64,000 nucleotides of DNA, taken from NCBI RefSeq assembly GCF_015832195.1, contig NC_052032.1, forward strand, positions 1,370,618-1,434,617, read 5' to 3'. The DNA comes from Motacilla alba alba. Taxonomy: Eukaryota > Chordata > Aves > Passeriformes > Motacillidae. The position numbers were made by a program, and so were the translations under genes. Of this stretch, positions 41,001 to 55,386 are shown piece after piece. Below the pieces are notes generated by a model, which was not told where the DNA came from, searched no databases, and was given only the letters and a program-made list of their open reading frames with translations. How positions within the stretch are numbered: the stretch's first letter is position 1; each line of letters begins with the position of its first letter.

Positions 41001-44000
41001 GAACAAATGCCACATTCTTCAGTAATGCAGCAGAACACGTGTTACAGATACACACTGCTGTTTCCCAGCGTGAAAATTCTCCTTGGAACTCTCCCAAGCA
41101 GCTTCAGCAACCCCAGGCTGGCAGTGAGACACAGGGAGGGACTGTGCTGTGCCCAGCACATTTAATTGCACACCCCTGTTTTTCCCTTGCACAATTCCTG
41201 AAGAAGGAACTCTTAGAGCTATATTAAGAACTCAAGGAATGTTTGTGAGCTCACACCAGAACTGTGGCTTGACCTGGTACTGCCTCAGCACCTTAGAGTC
41301 TCATCCTAAAGCTTTTTCCAGAAGTTTCAGGCTTCACAAAAGCTCAGCACACCAGAAGGGGTTTGAATAAAGGGAAAGAGAAGGGCACAGCTCAGGAGCT
41401 CAATACACACTGAGGGTAAGGCTGTACAAATCTGCTTTTCCTGGGGCTTGTCGCTGGTCATGGAAGCTTGCTGGATTCACACCGGATTAGCAGAGCCAAG
41501 CAGGAACACACAGTGTGACACAGGGCACATTCTCCCTGTCCACCTGTGGGCAGGCTGAGCTATTCCCACCCACAGGTTTCAGAACTTCTGAAGGATGGCA
41601 GGCACTCTGGAGAATGTCCAGCTGGAGATGCCAGAGGCTGCAGTGCAGGGAGTGGAGAATAATGGGCAAAAAAAGAGCTGAGCGGGGCTGCAGACATCAT
41701 CTTGTGTTCAGGTTCAAAAGGGGACAATGCCTGGGCAGCCTCTATGGAAGGAATGCCAGCATGGAAGCAGTCAGCACGGACAGGCAGCCAAGCTGGGAGC
41801 ACCCAGAGCCCAGCTCTGCCAGCACAGGCAAAGAATGGGCTTTTAAAATGATGTGCAGGGCTTTCATGTTTTGTGAGGGAAGAAATCCACACAGATCCAT
41901 CACCTCCAATGAGGATCCCAGCTGGAACCATTACAGCACTGTTGTGGATGCTGAAGATAATGACAAAGTTTCGGCACAACAAAACCACTCTGCTGTCCAT
42001 GAGCCATGCCCACAACTGATGGGATCTGCCCAGGCTGAGACAGACCCTTATTAAGGTGATCCTGACAAACCCCACAGGCAGGATGTGGGAGGAGAATGAA
42101 GCAAAACCACATCACCCGCCCAGGGAGGTTTGGGGGTGATGCTTTAAGCCAGAGTTGAGCTCAGGCTCTCTGCAGCACAGGCAGATCACAGGGCTGGGGA
42201 CACCAATCACACCCTGCAGTACCTGCTCCTCCAAATACCCATCCTCCAGGCCTCCTGGCTGCCATCATTTGCTTATTTTATTCTTATCAAATCCTCGTGT
42301 TTCTTGTACCAATATGTTTGTCCCTCTCTTTACCAGGTTGCTGTGTCCCCAAGGCTCAGGCTGCCCCTTCCATATGGAGCCATCACACAGCACCCACAGG
42401 CATGGCAAAAACCCCAAACAGTGCTCCAGTCCCAGACTATGGACTCCAGCTGGGATGCTGGCTCACCCAAGCTTCCTGAAGCTGCACCACATCATTTGGC
42501 AGCTTGGTGCAGTTATATGCATTAATTAATGTTTAATTGAAATGAAGATTAAAACAAGATGATGAAGTATCAGCATATGTTCAATCCTTAAAGTCCTGTC
42601 CTCTGCTCTGAATCAAAGCATTTCTCAGCTGTACAACTAAAGCAAAGCTGGTCACAGCCACTCAGCACAACCCCCATTACTTGAGGAGGGGCCAGAGCTT
42701 TTCCTCTCAGCATGGCTACAATAATGGGCCTTTGATGGAGTTTATTTTCATAGCAAACCTGTCTGGTCACCCTCTGTTAGAGGTTTTGCTAGAAGGGGAT
42801 GGTCATTCCTAATCTCCCAGCTTCTGCAGATGCCTCAGGAAATCTGTAATCTTTGAACAAGAAGAAAAAAACACCCCAGGACAGACTGTTCTTTACAGGA
42901 CAATATACTGAACTTCATTAAGTGAAGCACACACCATGTCATTACCCACAGGCCCAGTGGAGTGAAAGGCAGCTGCAAACAACCCTGCAGAGCACAAAAC
43001 CTCAGCCTCTAAGCCTGGTAACATCAGAGGAAAGGCTGAGAAATGCTGGCAAGAGCTGTGTAAAGGTGACAAAATAATGGGGAGTCAGGCTGAGCTTTGC
43101 CTGTGGTCAAGCATTTTCCTCAGCCATACTGAAACTGCAGGAGACAGCAAAGCAGTCAAAGCGTCTTTGTGAGAAGTGTGGCAAAACTGAGGAGTCCTTG
43201 CCAACCCCCTCCTGGCTGTAGACTCATTTCTGCAGAGAAGTCTGACCCAGCCCAGGTGCAAACACCTGGAATGCACACAGAACTTTGCATGGAGATCCAA
43301 GAGTGATCCTCTATTGTCTCCATCGAGCTGAGACCAGGCAGTTAGACCAGATGATTACTGAAGGTACCTTCCAACCTAACATTCCTACTCCTCTTCTATC
43401 CTGCTCTACCCTACAACACCCCTCTGCTTGTGCTGGCCACCTCTCAACCCTTGCCTTGGCAGCACAGGTAAGATCCCTGCCACAATGACCACAGGAACCT
43501 TTAGCAAGAGGTGACAGAACCAACACTGTCACACCTCAGTCTGTCCCTCAAAAATCCAGCAATGCAGGGGGTAGAAACTCCCCTCATCTACAAAGGAATC
43601 CCACACACATTCCCACACATCCCAGTGATCGTTTTCCTTTGAAAGAAGCACTGCAATCTCAAACTGATCTGTGCCTCCAACTGTCGGGCCAAATCTTGGG
43701 GTACCCATGTGCAGGTGCTCCCCAGGGCACCCCACTCTTGGCAGGACATGGGACAGCACCATCTCTTCAGCACAGCAGCACAGCTCCTTGCCCTCTGCTG
43801 TGGTGACAGTGGTTTGGAGCTCAAGCCTTGGGGCTCAGAGTCCAGCAGTGGGTACATGTGACTGGATTGTTCCCATGCCTTTGCCAATGCAACACACTCC
43901 TTGCCCTGCCCAATGCATAACAGAAGGAAGGGCATGACACCAGGAATTCCACTGGGATTGGGTCTGGCAGCTTGCTGTGAATGCCACTGGGTGCAGGCTT

Positions 44001-46659
44001 GCTAAACAGACTGTTTGGCAGATGTTGCTCAGGGCACATCTGCCACAGAAGCCCGGCTCAAGGGAGGGAGATTTGGGTGCCATATGCTGGAGGCTGTCAC
44101 AAGACTGAGGACACTTATCCACACAAGGGACAACCAGGCAGGGCACAGCAAACTCATTTTGGAGAAGCTGATGTCGAGAATGCCATGACCTGAAGTTTTC
44201 AGCAACAACCTGCTCCCATCCTGATAAAACACATTTGTGTTTCAACCTGCATGAGCCCAAATTAACCTGAAGTCCCCAGAGGGACACTTTCCAAGGATCA
44301 AAGCACATTCCAGCCTTGGCTGTCTTGAAGAACCCCAGCCAGGGACTACAATAAGCCAAGCAAATCCAAAGTGGAGCTCAGGGAAGAAAACAGAGCTCAC
44401 TTGGCCTGGAGTCACCTGTGCACTGACCAGGAGCAGAGGGCCAGGAACAGACATGTCAACCACAAGTTGCTTTTATTGCCAATAAATGCCAATTGGGATT
44501 GTATTCATAAAGGGGAACTGCTGCATCAGCAGGCACTGGAGAGGAATAGTGACATGATGGTACCATTTAAAAGGTGATTGGCATTTCATCTGCCACAAAA
44601 CTTTCCCCTTTTCCATGTTACTGCTCCAAGAGCACAGCCTCCAGCCAGCCCTGCCCTCTGGGCAAAACCAGCAAGGACAGCAATGTCCTCTGGGATGTCA
44701 AAGCCAGAGCACATCCATTCTGCACTAGGCCTCTGAGTCCTGCACTCAGGAGTGCCTTGTCCTGCTCAAGCCCACCAAGAGCACAATTTCTTCCATTCTG
44801 TACATGGACAGTGTTTTTCCACCCCATTTTAATTTCTTCCACCACGAGCCTTTTGGATCCCTTATTTGCCCCACGCTGTCCATTGCTCCCCTTTCTGTCT
44901 GGGTGGATGAGGCAGCTGTCCCCCCTTCTGGCACACAAGAGCACAGACATTTCTGGAAAGTGGCAGAATTGAGGCACCTCAGGACATGCAAGAGCTGAGG
45001 AGTGACTGCCCTTCCCACAGCTGCCAAAGCAGAGGAGATGCTGTACCACAGCTGGCTGGTGATCCTGCCATCTGCAGAGAACAGCACAGCACCAGAGATA
45101 CCGACACCGACACAGGATGCCACCTTACAATTTCTTTATGAAACATCCAGGACAGAAGGCATGGCAAACAATGAAATTCCTTATAGCCAATGCCAGCATG
45201 AATTCAGAGCTAGAACTGACAAGTTTCCATCAAAGGCAATCCCCAAGAGGCATCTGCAGAAGCACTTCAGCACTTCCTGTGCACGTCAGAGCCTTCTGAA
45301 GCTATCAGCCCAGGTCTGCAGACCAGCAGGCCACACCTGAAGAGAGCTTCACCTGTCTTCCTCACATCACCAGGGGCATGACACAGGAACACAGTAACAC
45401 AAATCCAGGTCACAAAGTCCCCAGGATTCAGCAGCCAGGAGGAGAAATCCAGCAGGAAGGAAGGAAGTTTAGGCAGAGATAAGGCAGAATGGCTCAAAGG
45501 CCAGGGGAGTAAGAGCTGTGTTGAGATGGAGGAGCAGGAGGGTGGGTGGGGCTCAGTCAGGAGTCACCTGGGAACCTCCTGCTAAAAACTCTCAGCACTC
45601 CTCAGCTGAGCACAACCGAGGATCCTGAGCAGGGAGGAGACACAGGACAGCACCAGGAAGTGGAGACAGAAAAGCAGGGCCATGTGACCCATATTTTCCA
45701 AGATTACATAATTCCTGAATAAACATATACTCCCTTATCCTCAGTGGTGGTTTTTGCTCAGATGTTACACAACCAAACACAGGAATGGTGACCAGGGAGA
45801 TGTGATCCATATGGCCAGAGAGCAGGAACATCCTGCTGAGAACAAATGGGACAGTCCTGAGCCTTGTGATACTCTTCAAAAACTTTTTAATATAAAAATA
45901 TATTAATATTTGGAACCCCATCTTGCAAGATGTGTATTCTGTAAGATTAGACAAGTTCTACTTCCTTAGAAAAACCAGGCCTAGTAGAGAATTTCACTTC
46001 CTATTTCATGTGCCCTAATCCAGAACAGTTTCTAGCTTGTATTGCTCTACCTACAACAGGCGCTTTTTAAATGAAGGGAGAAGTTTTCTCTCCAAATAAA
46101 AAAAAAAACCCAAAAAAAATTTAAAAAAAAACCAAAGAAAAAACAAAACCAAAAAACCCTCACTATTTGCATACAAGGTTCTTTATCATGCCCACTAATT
46201 CAGCATCCAGATTCCTGCACATTCAACACCTCCTGCGCCACTTGTACCTATGGAAAAGAGCCTGTCTCCCACAAAAATCTGTCTGTCCACAGGGTAAGGA
46301 CACAGTTTATTGTTTGTGGCTGTTCAGTGGCCATATGCAGAAGCACTCCATCTCTAAGGAATGACAGATATGTCAGGATGCAAGACAGAGAACTACTTGC
46401 AAGTTAATCCTGACAAACTATTGCTCCATGGTTGGCTGGAGTGGGAAAGACATACAGCATGAACAGCTCTGACCAGATAGATTTTATGGTGTCTTCGAGC
46501 CTTAAACCCTGTAAAACTGTAAAATAATCTCAGGAGATACAAAATTAAATCAGAGTGAAAAAGTGCATTCCCAAGAAAGCAAGCACAACTTTCCTCAGAG
46601 CTAAAAGTAATTCAGTGTGTCCTAGAAGTGCATTTGTGGGCCTTTAACACAGGTGAAGG
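38096..46659. other. SLC31A1 intron 1, middle; no gene recognised
   Basis: A few chance open frames up to about 180 codons (41515–42054 plus) lack splice, domain or homology support. A short CR1-like tail ('agaccagatgattactgaag', 'gtaccttccaacctaacatt') lies near 43345–43385. A-rich low-complexity DNA lies at 46096–46160. Confidence 0.4.
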
Positions 46660-47320
46660 ATCACGCACAGAATCTCTGGGTTGGAAGAGACCTTCAAGAT
46701 CATGGAGTCCAACCCAGCCCCAACACCTCAACTCAACCCTGGCACCCAGTGCCACATCCAGGCTTTGTTAAACACACCCAGGGATGGTGACTCCACCACC
46801 TCCCCGGGCAGCCATTCCAGAACTTTATCACTCTTTCTGTAAAAAGCTTTTTCCTAATACCCAACCTGTATTTCCCTTGGTGCAGCTGGAGGCTGTGTCC
46901 TCTGCTTCTGTCAGTGCTGCCTGGAGAAAGAGCCCAGCCCCAGCTGAGCACAGGCACCTTTCAGGAGCTGTAGGGAGTGATGAGAGCACCCCTGAGTCTC
47001 CTTTTCTCCAGGCTGAGCACCCCCAGCTCCCTCAGTGGTTCCTCACAGGGTTTGTGTTCCCAGCCCCTCTCCAGCCTCGATGCCTCCTCTGGACACGCTC
47101 CAGGTCCTCAAGGTCCTTCCCAAACTGAGGGGCCAGAGCTGGACACAGCACTCAGGGTTTGGCCTCACCAGTGCCCAGTGCAGGGGCAGAATGACCTCCC
47201 TGCTCCTGCTGGCCACACCGCTCCCTGATCCTGGGATGCTGCTGGCCTCCTTGGCACCGGGGCACACTGCTGGCTCACGTTCATTGCTGGCAGCCAGTAC
47301 CCCCAGGTCAGTCACAGATT
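46660..47320 (-). mobile_element. CR1 LINE, long (about 660 bp) fragment in SLC31A1 intron 1
   Basis: Inverted CR1 from 'cacagaatctctgggttgga' through 'gatggtgactccaccacctc', 'ctccttttctccaggctgag', 'ggggccagagctggacacag' to 'ttggcaccggggcacactgc'. The last parts belong to the end of the CR1 reverse-transcriptase ORF and its 3' UTR. It is the longest CR1 copy in the window. Confidence 0.88.
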
Positions 47321-49339
47321 ACAGATGTTATCCGTTATTACCTCTTTACAGATGTTATCTTACAACAGCATAAATACCTTTGTCCCATGCAGGTAAAACT
47401 AAACTTGAGGATAATAAATGCACGGCACTGGTTTATTAGAGGCCTCATAAAAGGGAGTCCAGCACAGGTGATTCACTGGAGATTCCAGATCTTACCCTAC
47501 TTGCCCATTTTCACACAGTCAATTTTCCATCTCTGGCTGCTTTTCAACATCATAATCAGACTCAGCCCAGAAAAGGCAACACTTGTACAAGTCCTGAACT
47601 GACTTTCAGCTGTTTTGAGAATCTGCATAACAAGAAAACCACACTCCAAAACTCCTGGTTAATTTTTAGGAAGCCATTCCACAAGTATCATATGACACAT
47701 ACTGGTTCATACTGGTTTAAGCAATTCACAGACATTTTTCCATGTCCAGTACAGCCACACACACGTTACCTTCCACCACATGGGGAAGTGTCCTTGCAGA
47801 GCAATTCCCTTTCCCTCCTTTCTTTTCATATTTAAGCAGTTGTTGGTCTGTAACTACCCCTTAGAAGCATGTCCATGTGCAGACACAGCATTTTAAGGCA
47901 GCCACTCAACCATTCCCCTTCCCTGGAGCTGCCACGTTCCAGCCTGTGTCAAACCTTGCCTCAACAGCCACGTGTCAATGCCAGCTCCTACTGGGACACC
48001 CTGGGATTTCCAGCTCCTGCTCCGGCATGTCAGGGTCACCTTTGAAATGCAGGCTTTGACTAAAGACCTAAGAGCTCACAAGACCGACTTTTAGAAAAAT
48101 ACCTTTTCTTGCAGAGGGAAAATGGATGTGTGTTCATTTCATTTTGCAGCATCATCCATGACTGTCCCTTGACACACGAACCTGTTCTACCACAGCCAAG
48201 AATCAAATTCTTTTCTGCCTCCAACAATTGTTTTGAGAAGCCTCAAGCTGTTCATTGGCAAAATGCAAGGTAGAACTCAGGTCACAAGCAGCAAAATCCA
48301 TTCCAGTGGGTTTTTAATTAAGCCCAGGAAGTCAACCTGTGTTTTGGCAGACGGTTAAGGCCAAATATCCATCACCAGAGGCACCTTCCTACTCTTGATC
48401 CATGATCTTGGCAAACAGTAAGGGGATGGCACAGCGATACATAAACAGCTTCCAGGTAATAATGCAAATACTTGTAAGGGTTCAGAGAAAAAAATTCATA
48501 GCCCCAATCCATGGAACAGAGCATTCTCCTTCTGAAAACGCAACTGAACTTTTGGAGGTATTATTGAAATGAAAATACAATCTCAGCAAGGTAGAAGATC
48601 TCCAGTATCAAGAAGAGGAAAAGAGCAATCAACTCAATTCTCTGGAAAGGAACTTATCTTTGGAAGAGCCTTGACCTCGTGGCAGTCTTCTGACAGGAAG
48701 AGCCATGACTGTAGGGCATGGAAAGCCAGAAGAAAAGCCATCAACAATTTTTCTATGAGTGACAAAACACCACTCTGGGAAAGAGCTTTGAATGCTGGCT
48801 TTTTCATCATTTTCAAACCCCTGGACAGCCACAAAGCTGCTAATCCAAAGCAGAAATGATTCAGACCTAAAAAATGCTGAGTACTTACTCTTCCAGACAC
48901 AGGTTTTCCATCTACCAACTCCAGCAGAGCCTTTTTCTCCAGAGAGGCAACAAGTCTGAGACTGATCAAAGTTTCTCAACCCTCACATAATGCTGACAAG
49001 CACATCATTATCTCTATCAAAGGCTAATCATTAACTACTGCTCAGATCAGCTTAGGACCAGACCAAGCACTGGGATGCTCACACAGAGATCCACAGAGCA
49101 GCAAAAGCAGCTCCCGAGTCTCTCTCACGAGATCTTTGCACAAATGCAAAGAGATTTCAAAACTCTCTGATTAAGTGCATTGCAGAGATTACTTTCCAAC
49201 ACATTAACCAAAACATATTTCAAACATTCAAGTCTCTATCAGATTAATTAGTGGTTTGCTTGCTTCTGGATAGTGTAACAAAGCAAGTTTCGTTTATTTC
49301 ATTATTTAAGTATCTTAGCATTCAAACTGAAAGAGAGCA
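47321..49339. other. SLC31A1 intron 1; nothing recognised
   Basis: AT-rich single-copy-looking sequence. The overlapping open frames at 48569–48979 on both strands have no recognisable relatives. Confidence 0.4.
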
Positions 49340-49565
49340 GGTTTAGATAGGATATTAGGAAGAAATTGCTCCCTGGGAGGGAGGGCAGGCCCTGGCACAG
49401 GGTGCCCAGAGCAGCTGGGGCTGCCCCTGGATCCCTGGCAGTGCCCAAGGCCAGGCTGGACAGGGCTGGGAGCAGCCTGGGACAGTGGGAGGTGTCCCAT
49501 GGCAGGGCATGGAACAAGATGAGCTTTAGGGTCCCTTCCACCCCAAATCACCCTGTGACTCTACT
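49340..49565 (+). mobile_element. CR1 LINE 3' fragment in SLC31A1 intron 1
   Basis: 'taggatattaggaagaaatt', 'aggccctggcacagggtgcc', 'ggtgtcccatggcagggcat', 'tttagggtcccttccacccc' and 'caccctgtgactct': a complete CR1 tail in plus orientation. Confidence 0.88.
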
Positions 49566-52500
49566 TGCCCCATAATGAAGAAATATGATGTTTTCAAAGC
49601 TATCAGCCAGTTTTTAGGAGCACTGGGACATAAGAGAAAAAAAAACAAAAAACAAATAAAGCAAATAAATTGTGCAGAAATTCCTCAACATTGTACAAGA
49701 CAAACCTTGTCAGGGTCACTTGGTCTGGGACCCCTCTGCTTGGAAAGCTGGAGCCACCAACTGCTATGGAAAAAAAAAGGGGACAAAGCAGAAAAAGTGC
49801 AAGAACAGCTGTGCTGTGCCCTGCAACACAAGGGGCCTCGTGGTGGGGGCTGTGGTTTCAAGCAAGAGTTACATAAAATGGGATCAACTGACAAGCAGTG
49901 CACATGATCCTGCTGTTAGGATGTCCTGGAGGGTTTTACTTGAGAAATTCAGAAAATTAAGAAAAGTCAGGCTGCTGCCAAGAGCTTTTTTAAACTAGAA
50001 GCAAAATAATCAGAATCAAGTGTATTGGGCTTTGCCACCCATACAGAAGGATATCTCACAGACACTGCTCTGTGCCTTTTATGAAAAGAGCACAAAAATG
50101 GCTTTACAAATATAACCAAGCCTATAACAGGAACATGAGGACAGCTGTGAAACTCCCAACTAACTCTGTTTGCAGCTGTTCAGGTTTCAGCCTTACAATA
50201 TCTATAACATGCTCCTCCAGCACACTTCAGCCTCACATGACACCACCTTAAACACTAAAGTTCAGCACATAAGATTGAGATAATGTCTTATCCCAAGTTA
50301 ATGAAGGGCACCAAAGCCAGTGGTAACTTGATTTGTATAAAACCCACCTGGCAGTGAACCCAGAAATCACGACTCAGTCTCTTGTCAAATCCATTGGTCC
50401 AGGAGCTCAGACAAACACGGGATCCAAGAAAACCACACTGCAACACTGACCCCGTTTCACTTGCATTGCATCCCGAGGCTGGGTGTGTTCCTCTGGAGCT
50501 TGTGCTCCCACTTCCCTTATCACTTTGATGTACAAGGGTTGATTTACCCATTGGAAATGCCCTCCCATGGTGCCACACTGATGGCAGCACTGCGGTGACT
50601 TCCCGAGGGCTGCAGGAGAGTGAACTGGGATGGCTCCACTGGGAGCACTGGCTCTGAGTCTGCTCCACGCTTGTGTTTCTCCTTCCCAAGTAAAAGATGC
50701 AAGCTTGCAAATGCAGTGTAGCTGTGCCAGTGAGGTGTTTGGGCCTCTTTAGTAGAAGGCCTTTTGGAGCAGGGAAGGTTAACGGGGGAAGCAAGTGAGT
50801 GATGGGATCCCTGGCTCCCAGCCCAGCCTCTGGCAGAGCCCAGCCAGGGTGGCATGAGCTGCTGCCCTTGTGCCAGGCAGAGTGCAGCCACCAGAGATAT
50901 CACTCAAGGAGTAGGCTGGGTCACAGGGATGAGCCTCTCCCTGGGGAGGCTGGAGCTGTATCCCTTTCCAGGAGCTGCTTTTCCCAGCTCTCTGGAGCAG
51001 GCCAGCCAGTCTGCTCACACCATTAGCTCAGGATGAGCACTGCGCCTCACAGGTGGCCTCAAAGCACTTCTTAATCCTACAGAGCCAAGTGCAATTATAT
51101 TCTCTCTAATGTGAAACAAGTCTGAAAGTGCATTTGCCAGGCACTCCTTCCCCCAACAGATGCAGTGCTTAGGCAAAAAAATAAAACCAGCCGAGACTGC
51201 CAGGGTTCCCCTTATCCTGGTTAGCCAGAAGATCAGCTAAATATATCTCAAAGCTCATATTCCAAGCTCCTGCACCTTCATCAGAGCAATGAGATCTGAA
51301 TCCGTGATAACTAATGAGTAAGCGTGGGAAAAGAAGCTTTATGGAAGTGAAGTGGCTCTTCCACAGTCTCAGGAGAGCTTGGGGCACTCACTATGAGTTC
51401 CATGCCAGAACACCTCCACTCTGCTCCCAGTCTTCTCCCAGCCTCTCAGGATTCATAACAGGACATGGTGAGCAAGCAGTGAGAACAGAAGAGCCTCAAC
51501 CACTTAGAGCATTTGGCCTGTGCTCTACAGCTACCATGGACTGCTCTAGTCACTTAGATAAAGTGAAAAGATTACGTGCTTGTACAACTTTTTTAGCAGA
51601 TGATAAATGCTGTTTACATCTGTGATACAGCAAATGTGAGATTTTTCTAAGATTATATCCACAGAGAGGAAAAGAGCAGGAAGCAAAGCCATTGTTCTGG
51701 CTGCAGTCACAGCTGCTGAAGTGTCACTGGAAATCAGCTGGAGACCCTTGTAGATGTGAACTGATAGCACAGGGAAGAAAAGACAGAGGGGAAATGACAT
51801 TAAAAACCATAGAAATAAAAAAGGAAAACTAAAAGGGAGCTATTTCATCACAACCTTCCACTTCTAGATTGGCTTCTAAACCAGGAAAATCTAATTCCAG
51901 GACCAACAAATGAAAGGCTTTAGAAAGTACAGCAAAATAGGAGTTTAATTTGTTTACAATAACTAGTCCCATTATTCTCCGCATTAGCAGATTCCAGCTT
52001 TCAGATGAAAAACAGGTTCATGAAAAAACCACTGGCATCGTGTTCTCCAGGACCCGATTGGGAACATTTCCAGAAAATTAGATTGACACAAAAGGCAATG
52101 GAGTAGATTAACTAAGATTGGATTTCCCAGAGAAAAACAAGATAAACTAGATCGAGCCTTTTTCATCCTTCCCTAAGAAAAAATTGCCAAGACTCCCAGT
52201 GATTTCCTGGCAGTCTGTGGAGAAGTTCATGCTGGCAATGTGCTTCAGCTCAACTTCCCAAAATCCTGCTGCAGGCTCCTGCTAACCTTCAGGTGACCTT
52301 CAGGCCAGAGCAGGGAAGGCAGCTCTGCAGAGCCGTGGCAGCTTTCTGTTGGGTAGAGGGGTCTTCATAGCAAATAGAGAAACCAAGGAGGAAAGGAGAA
52401 AATAGTTTGTTTTAGTTCAAAGAACAAAAAGTTCTGTCTTCTCTCGGACCTAATGTCTGACTGAAAAACAAGCCAGCTGAAAGGAAACTCCTCAGGGCCC

Positions 52501-53789
52501 TGCTCAAAACTCACCCTGTGAACATGGCAGATTTTGTCATTTACTTGTAATGTAAAACTGGCAAAGATTATTCTCAGTGCCCTCCCTTCTCAGGCATTAA
52601 GCTTTTGTTCAGGGGTACAGGGTCTCACTAATCCAAATCTTGAAGCTACATTGTGACAGGAAAAGTGAAGTGAAAAATCCCTCCAAACATCTTTCCAAAA
52701 CAAAAAACCAAAAAAAAAAAAAAAAAAAAAGCCCACAAACCTTGTGCTTGTACCACTGCAAGTCAGAGTCAGTGGCAGGGATACCTTTAAAATAAAAAAA
52801 GCAAACATGCAAAAGTGCTTGGAAAGGTGATTTAATTCCTCCCCTCTACTGGCAGAAATCATCCTAATTCTCAGCTTAGTTAACAACCTGGCCTAGATGA
52901 GAAATCTGATATGAAATGAAAAGCAGCCAAATCTCAGTAGGAAGTGGTTGTACAAAATTCCTCCGTTCTCGACCCAAAGTTGTGTGGGAATCTGCGACTC
53001 CTGCCAGCTCTTATATTTTCAGTACCTTGGTTGGGGGAGGGGAGGACAAAAGAAGCAAAATCCTGCTTATTGCAACAATTGCTGTGTTTACAGCAAAAAG
53101 CATCACTTAAATTTTGTATTGTACAGCAGAGCAGTCACAGCTTCACCAACAAATCCTTAGCTACAAAACCAATCTTCATTGAAACAGCAACATTCACACA
53201 TTATTCCCAGTGCCCCCTTTTTAATGAAGGATGGGGAAAAAATAATGCAGAGTCCAAAGCCTGATGAAAGCCTCAGGAAACAATACATCATAAATGACAG
53301 GATTTGGGATTATTACCTTGAACCCTACCTTACCCTATAAGATCCTATATTGTTACTCATGAAAGATCCTGCAAAAGCTTTACTGACCTCAGGCTCAAGC
53401 AGAGGCAAGTTAAGATCAAACAGACTGAAAATCAACTTAATAAACACTTGTGAGGAGCGTTTCATCCACCTGGGCACAAAAGCAGGACTAGTAAGCATTC
53501 TGGAGCTTGGAATTCGAGCACAAACAGGAAGAATTGGCCTCTGCCTGGGAACTGTGTGGAACCACAAGCCCACGGCACACTCAAATACAGATGAGGACTA
53601 TAAACAAAGCATAAATGAAAAAAGGACAAGTGGCTAAGATGTGATGCTTGCTGGGTATTGCAGGTTGTGCTGCTACAGCCTCTTCCCCACAATGGCATTA
53701 AAACTGGCCATTGCTGAATCACAGTGAAAAAAAAATATAGGAAATATACACAGGTATAACATTGGGCTAGGAAGATGGTGAAGGGTCTA
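49566..53789. other. SLC31A1 intron 1; low-complexity tracts, no gene recognised
   Basis: It includes a poly(A) run of about 20 bases near 52711 preceded by further A-rich sequence. I see no matching retrocopy body. Open frames here have no support. Confidence 0.4.
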
Positions 53790-54165
53790 AAAGGCCACAC
53801 AAGCAGCAGCTGAGGGCACTGGGATTGTTCATCCTGAAGGGGAAACTGAGGTCACAAATCACCAGGGGTTGCAGCTCCTCCAAGCTCTGATCTGTCCTGA
53901 GGGAATTGCCTCAGGTTAACCCAGGGCAGCTCAGGCTGGAGCTCAGGGCAAGGTTCTTCCCCCAGAGGGTGCTGGCACTGCCCAGGCTCCCCAGGGAATG
54001 GGCACGGCCCCGAGGCTGCCAGAGCTCCAGGAGCCTTTGGCCAGCGCTGCCAGGGATGCCCAGGGTGGGGTTGCTGGGGGGTCTGGGCAGGGCAGGGGCT
54101 GGGCTGGGTGATCCTGGTGGGTCCCTCCAGCTCAGGATATTCTGTGATACCTGTACCTGAAAAAC
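53790..54165 (+). mobile_element. CR1 LINE fragment in SLC31A1 intron 1
   Basis: Plus-strand CR1: 'aaggttcttcccccagaggg', 'tccccagggaatgggcacgg', 'gcctttggccagcgctgcca', ending 'caggatattctgtgat'. It is the same subfamily as the copies at 16535 and 37780, in opposite orientation. Confidence 0.87.
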
Positions 54166-55386
54166 TTAAATTGAAGTGCCACACCAGGACTTAGCCACAT
54201 GGGTCTTCACCACTTAAAACTACATTAACAACCAATCAGATAGAAACGCAGGAGCCAAAGCAACAAACTCTCTTCATCCAAGGGAGCACATTTCCCACTG
54301 AAGGAAGTTCATGCCCACCTGCCTTACCAAGGTCGAAACAATCTCCTCCCACTGGGAATTTACACCAAATTATTGTGGGTTTGGTTTTTGGTTTTCTTTA
54401 ACAGAAATAAGATTCTGACCCTTTCCAGGTTTCATTCTAAATTCATCACACATTCTGCAATATAAAAGCTGCTTAACAACACCCTTTATCTTCTTGCTTT
54501 AGAAGTGGAATCACCGATATCTCAATCATTGCAATAAACACCTGAATTACTGCAAACTCAGCTCCACAACAGACCTGGCAACTTCCTTCTCAGACTCCAA
54601 CATCCAGTCAGTAACATCCAGACAGTACGAACTTCCAACCAGTGCCAGCGAACACCCAAAGCCAGGAAATATCAACCTTTATTGCCATTCTGACCGACTG
54701 CACATTGTTCTGCATTTCAACATCATTTGGTTCTAAGGTGAAATTAAAGCCAGTCGGTCTCACAAAGCACATAGAGAGACCACCTCTCCAAGAGGGGGAA
54801 AACACAGGAAAACCACAACACACCACAAAAAACTCATCAAGCAAACTAACAAAAAGGTGTATTTCTCAAGGCACGAGGCAAACGTGGGAAACTGCTTCAG
54901 AGCGGCAGCTCAGACGCAAGGAACTCTTGGGATGTTAAGAAGACAGCGCATGGCTGGTGCCCTTGGGTATCCCAGGGACAGCGAACCTGGAGCACAGCAG
55001 CGCCCGGGGGTCCCCAGCGCTCCCGCCCGAGCCCCACGGACCCACAGGGCCCTGAGCGGAGCCGTGCGGGCCCCGCGGCTCAGCCCGGAGCCCCGGCGGC
55101 TCACGGCTCCCTCACGGCAAGGGCAGCTCGGGGCCCGCCTGTCACCTTGGGAACCGCAGGGCCGGGCTGGGCGCCTCCCCCGGAGCCCGGGGAGCGCTGC
55201 CTGCACCCACACCGAGCTCGCCCCGCACCTCCACCCTCACGTCCCAGGGCTGCCCATCCCCTCGGGCCCCTCGGCAGCCCCGGCCCGAGGTGCCGGGTCC
55301 CGGCCGGAGGGGAGGGGGGGCGGCCATGGGGCCCCTCAGGCGGGGGGCACGAGCCCCCCCCTCCCCCGAGCCCACCCGTCACTCAC
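54166..55386. other. SLC31A1 intron 1, 5' end, passing into CpG island
   Basis: Base composition changes sharply near 54950 from AT-rich to CpG-rich. The long open frames at 54857–55609 reflect GC-rich sequence without stops, not a gene. Confidence 0.5.

Noticed and set aside
41515..42054. 179-codon plus-strand frame in the SLC31A1 intron
   Set aside because: A frame on the opposite strand is equally long, composition is ordinary intron, no domain is recognised and no splice or promoter context supports it.
46096..46160. A-rich tract as a LINE or retrogene tail
   Set aside because: Interrupted A/C-rich low complexity without an attached element; the nearest CR1 starts 500 bp away, and CR1 elements do not end in poly(A).
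52690..52730. Poly(A) tract as the tail of a processed pseudogene
   Set aside because: No recognisable coding body precedes it in either orientation; it may be an old tail or simple low-complexity DNA.
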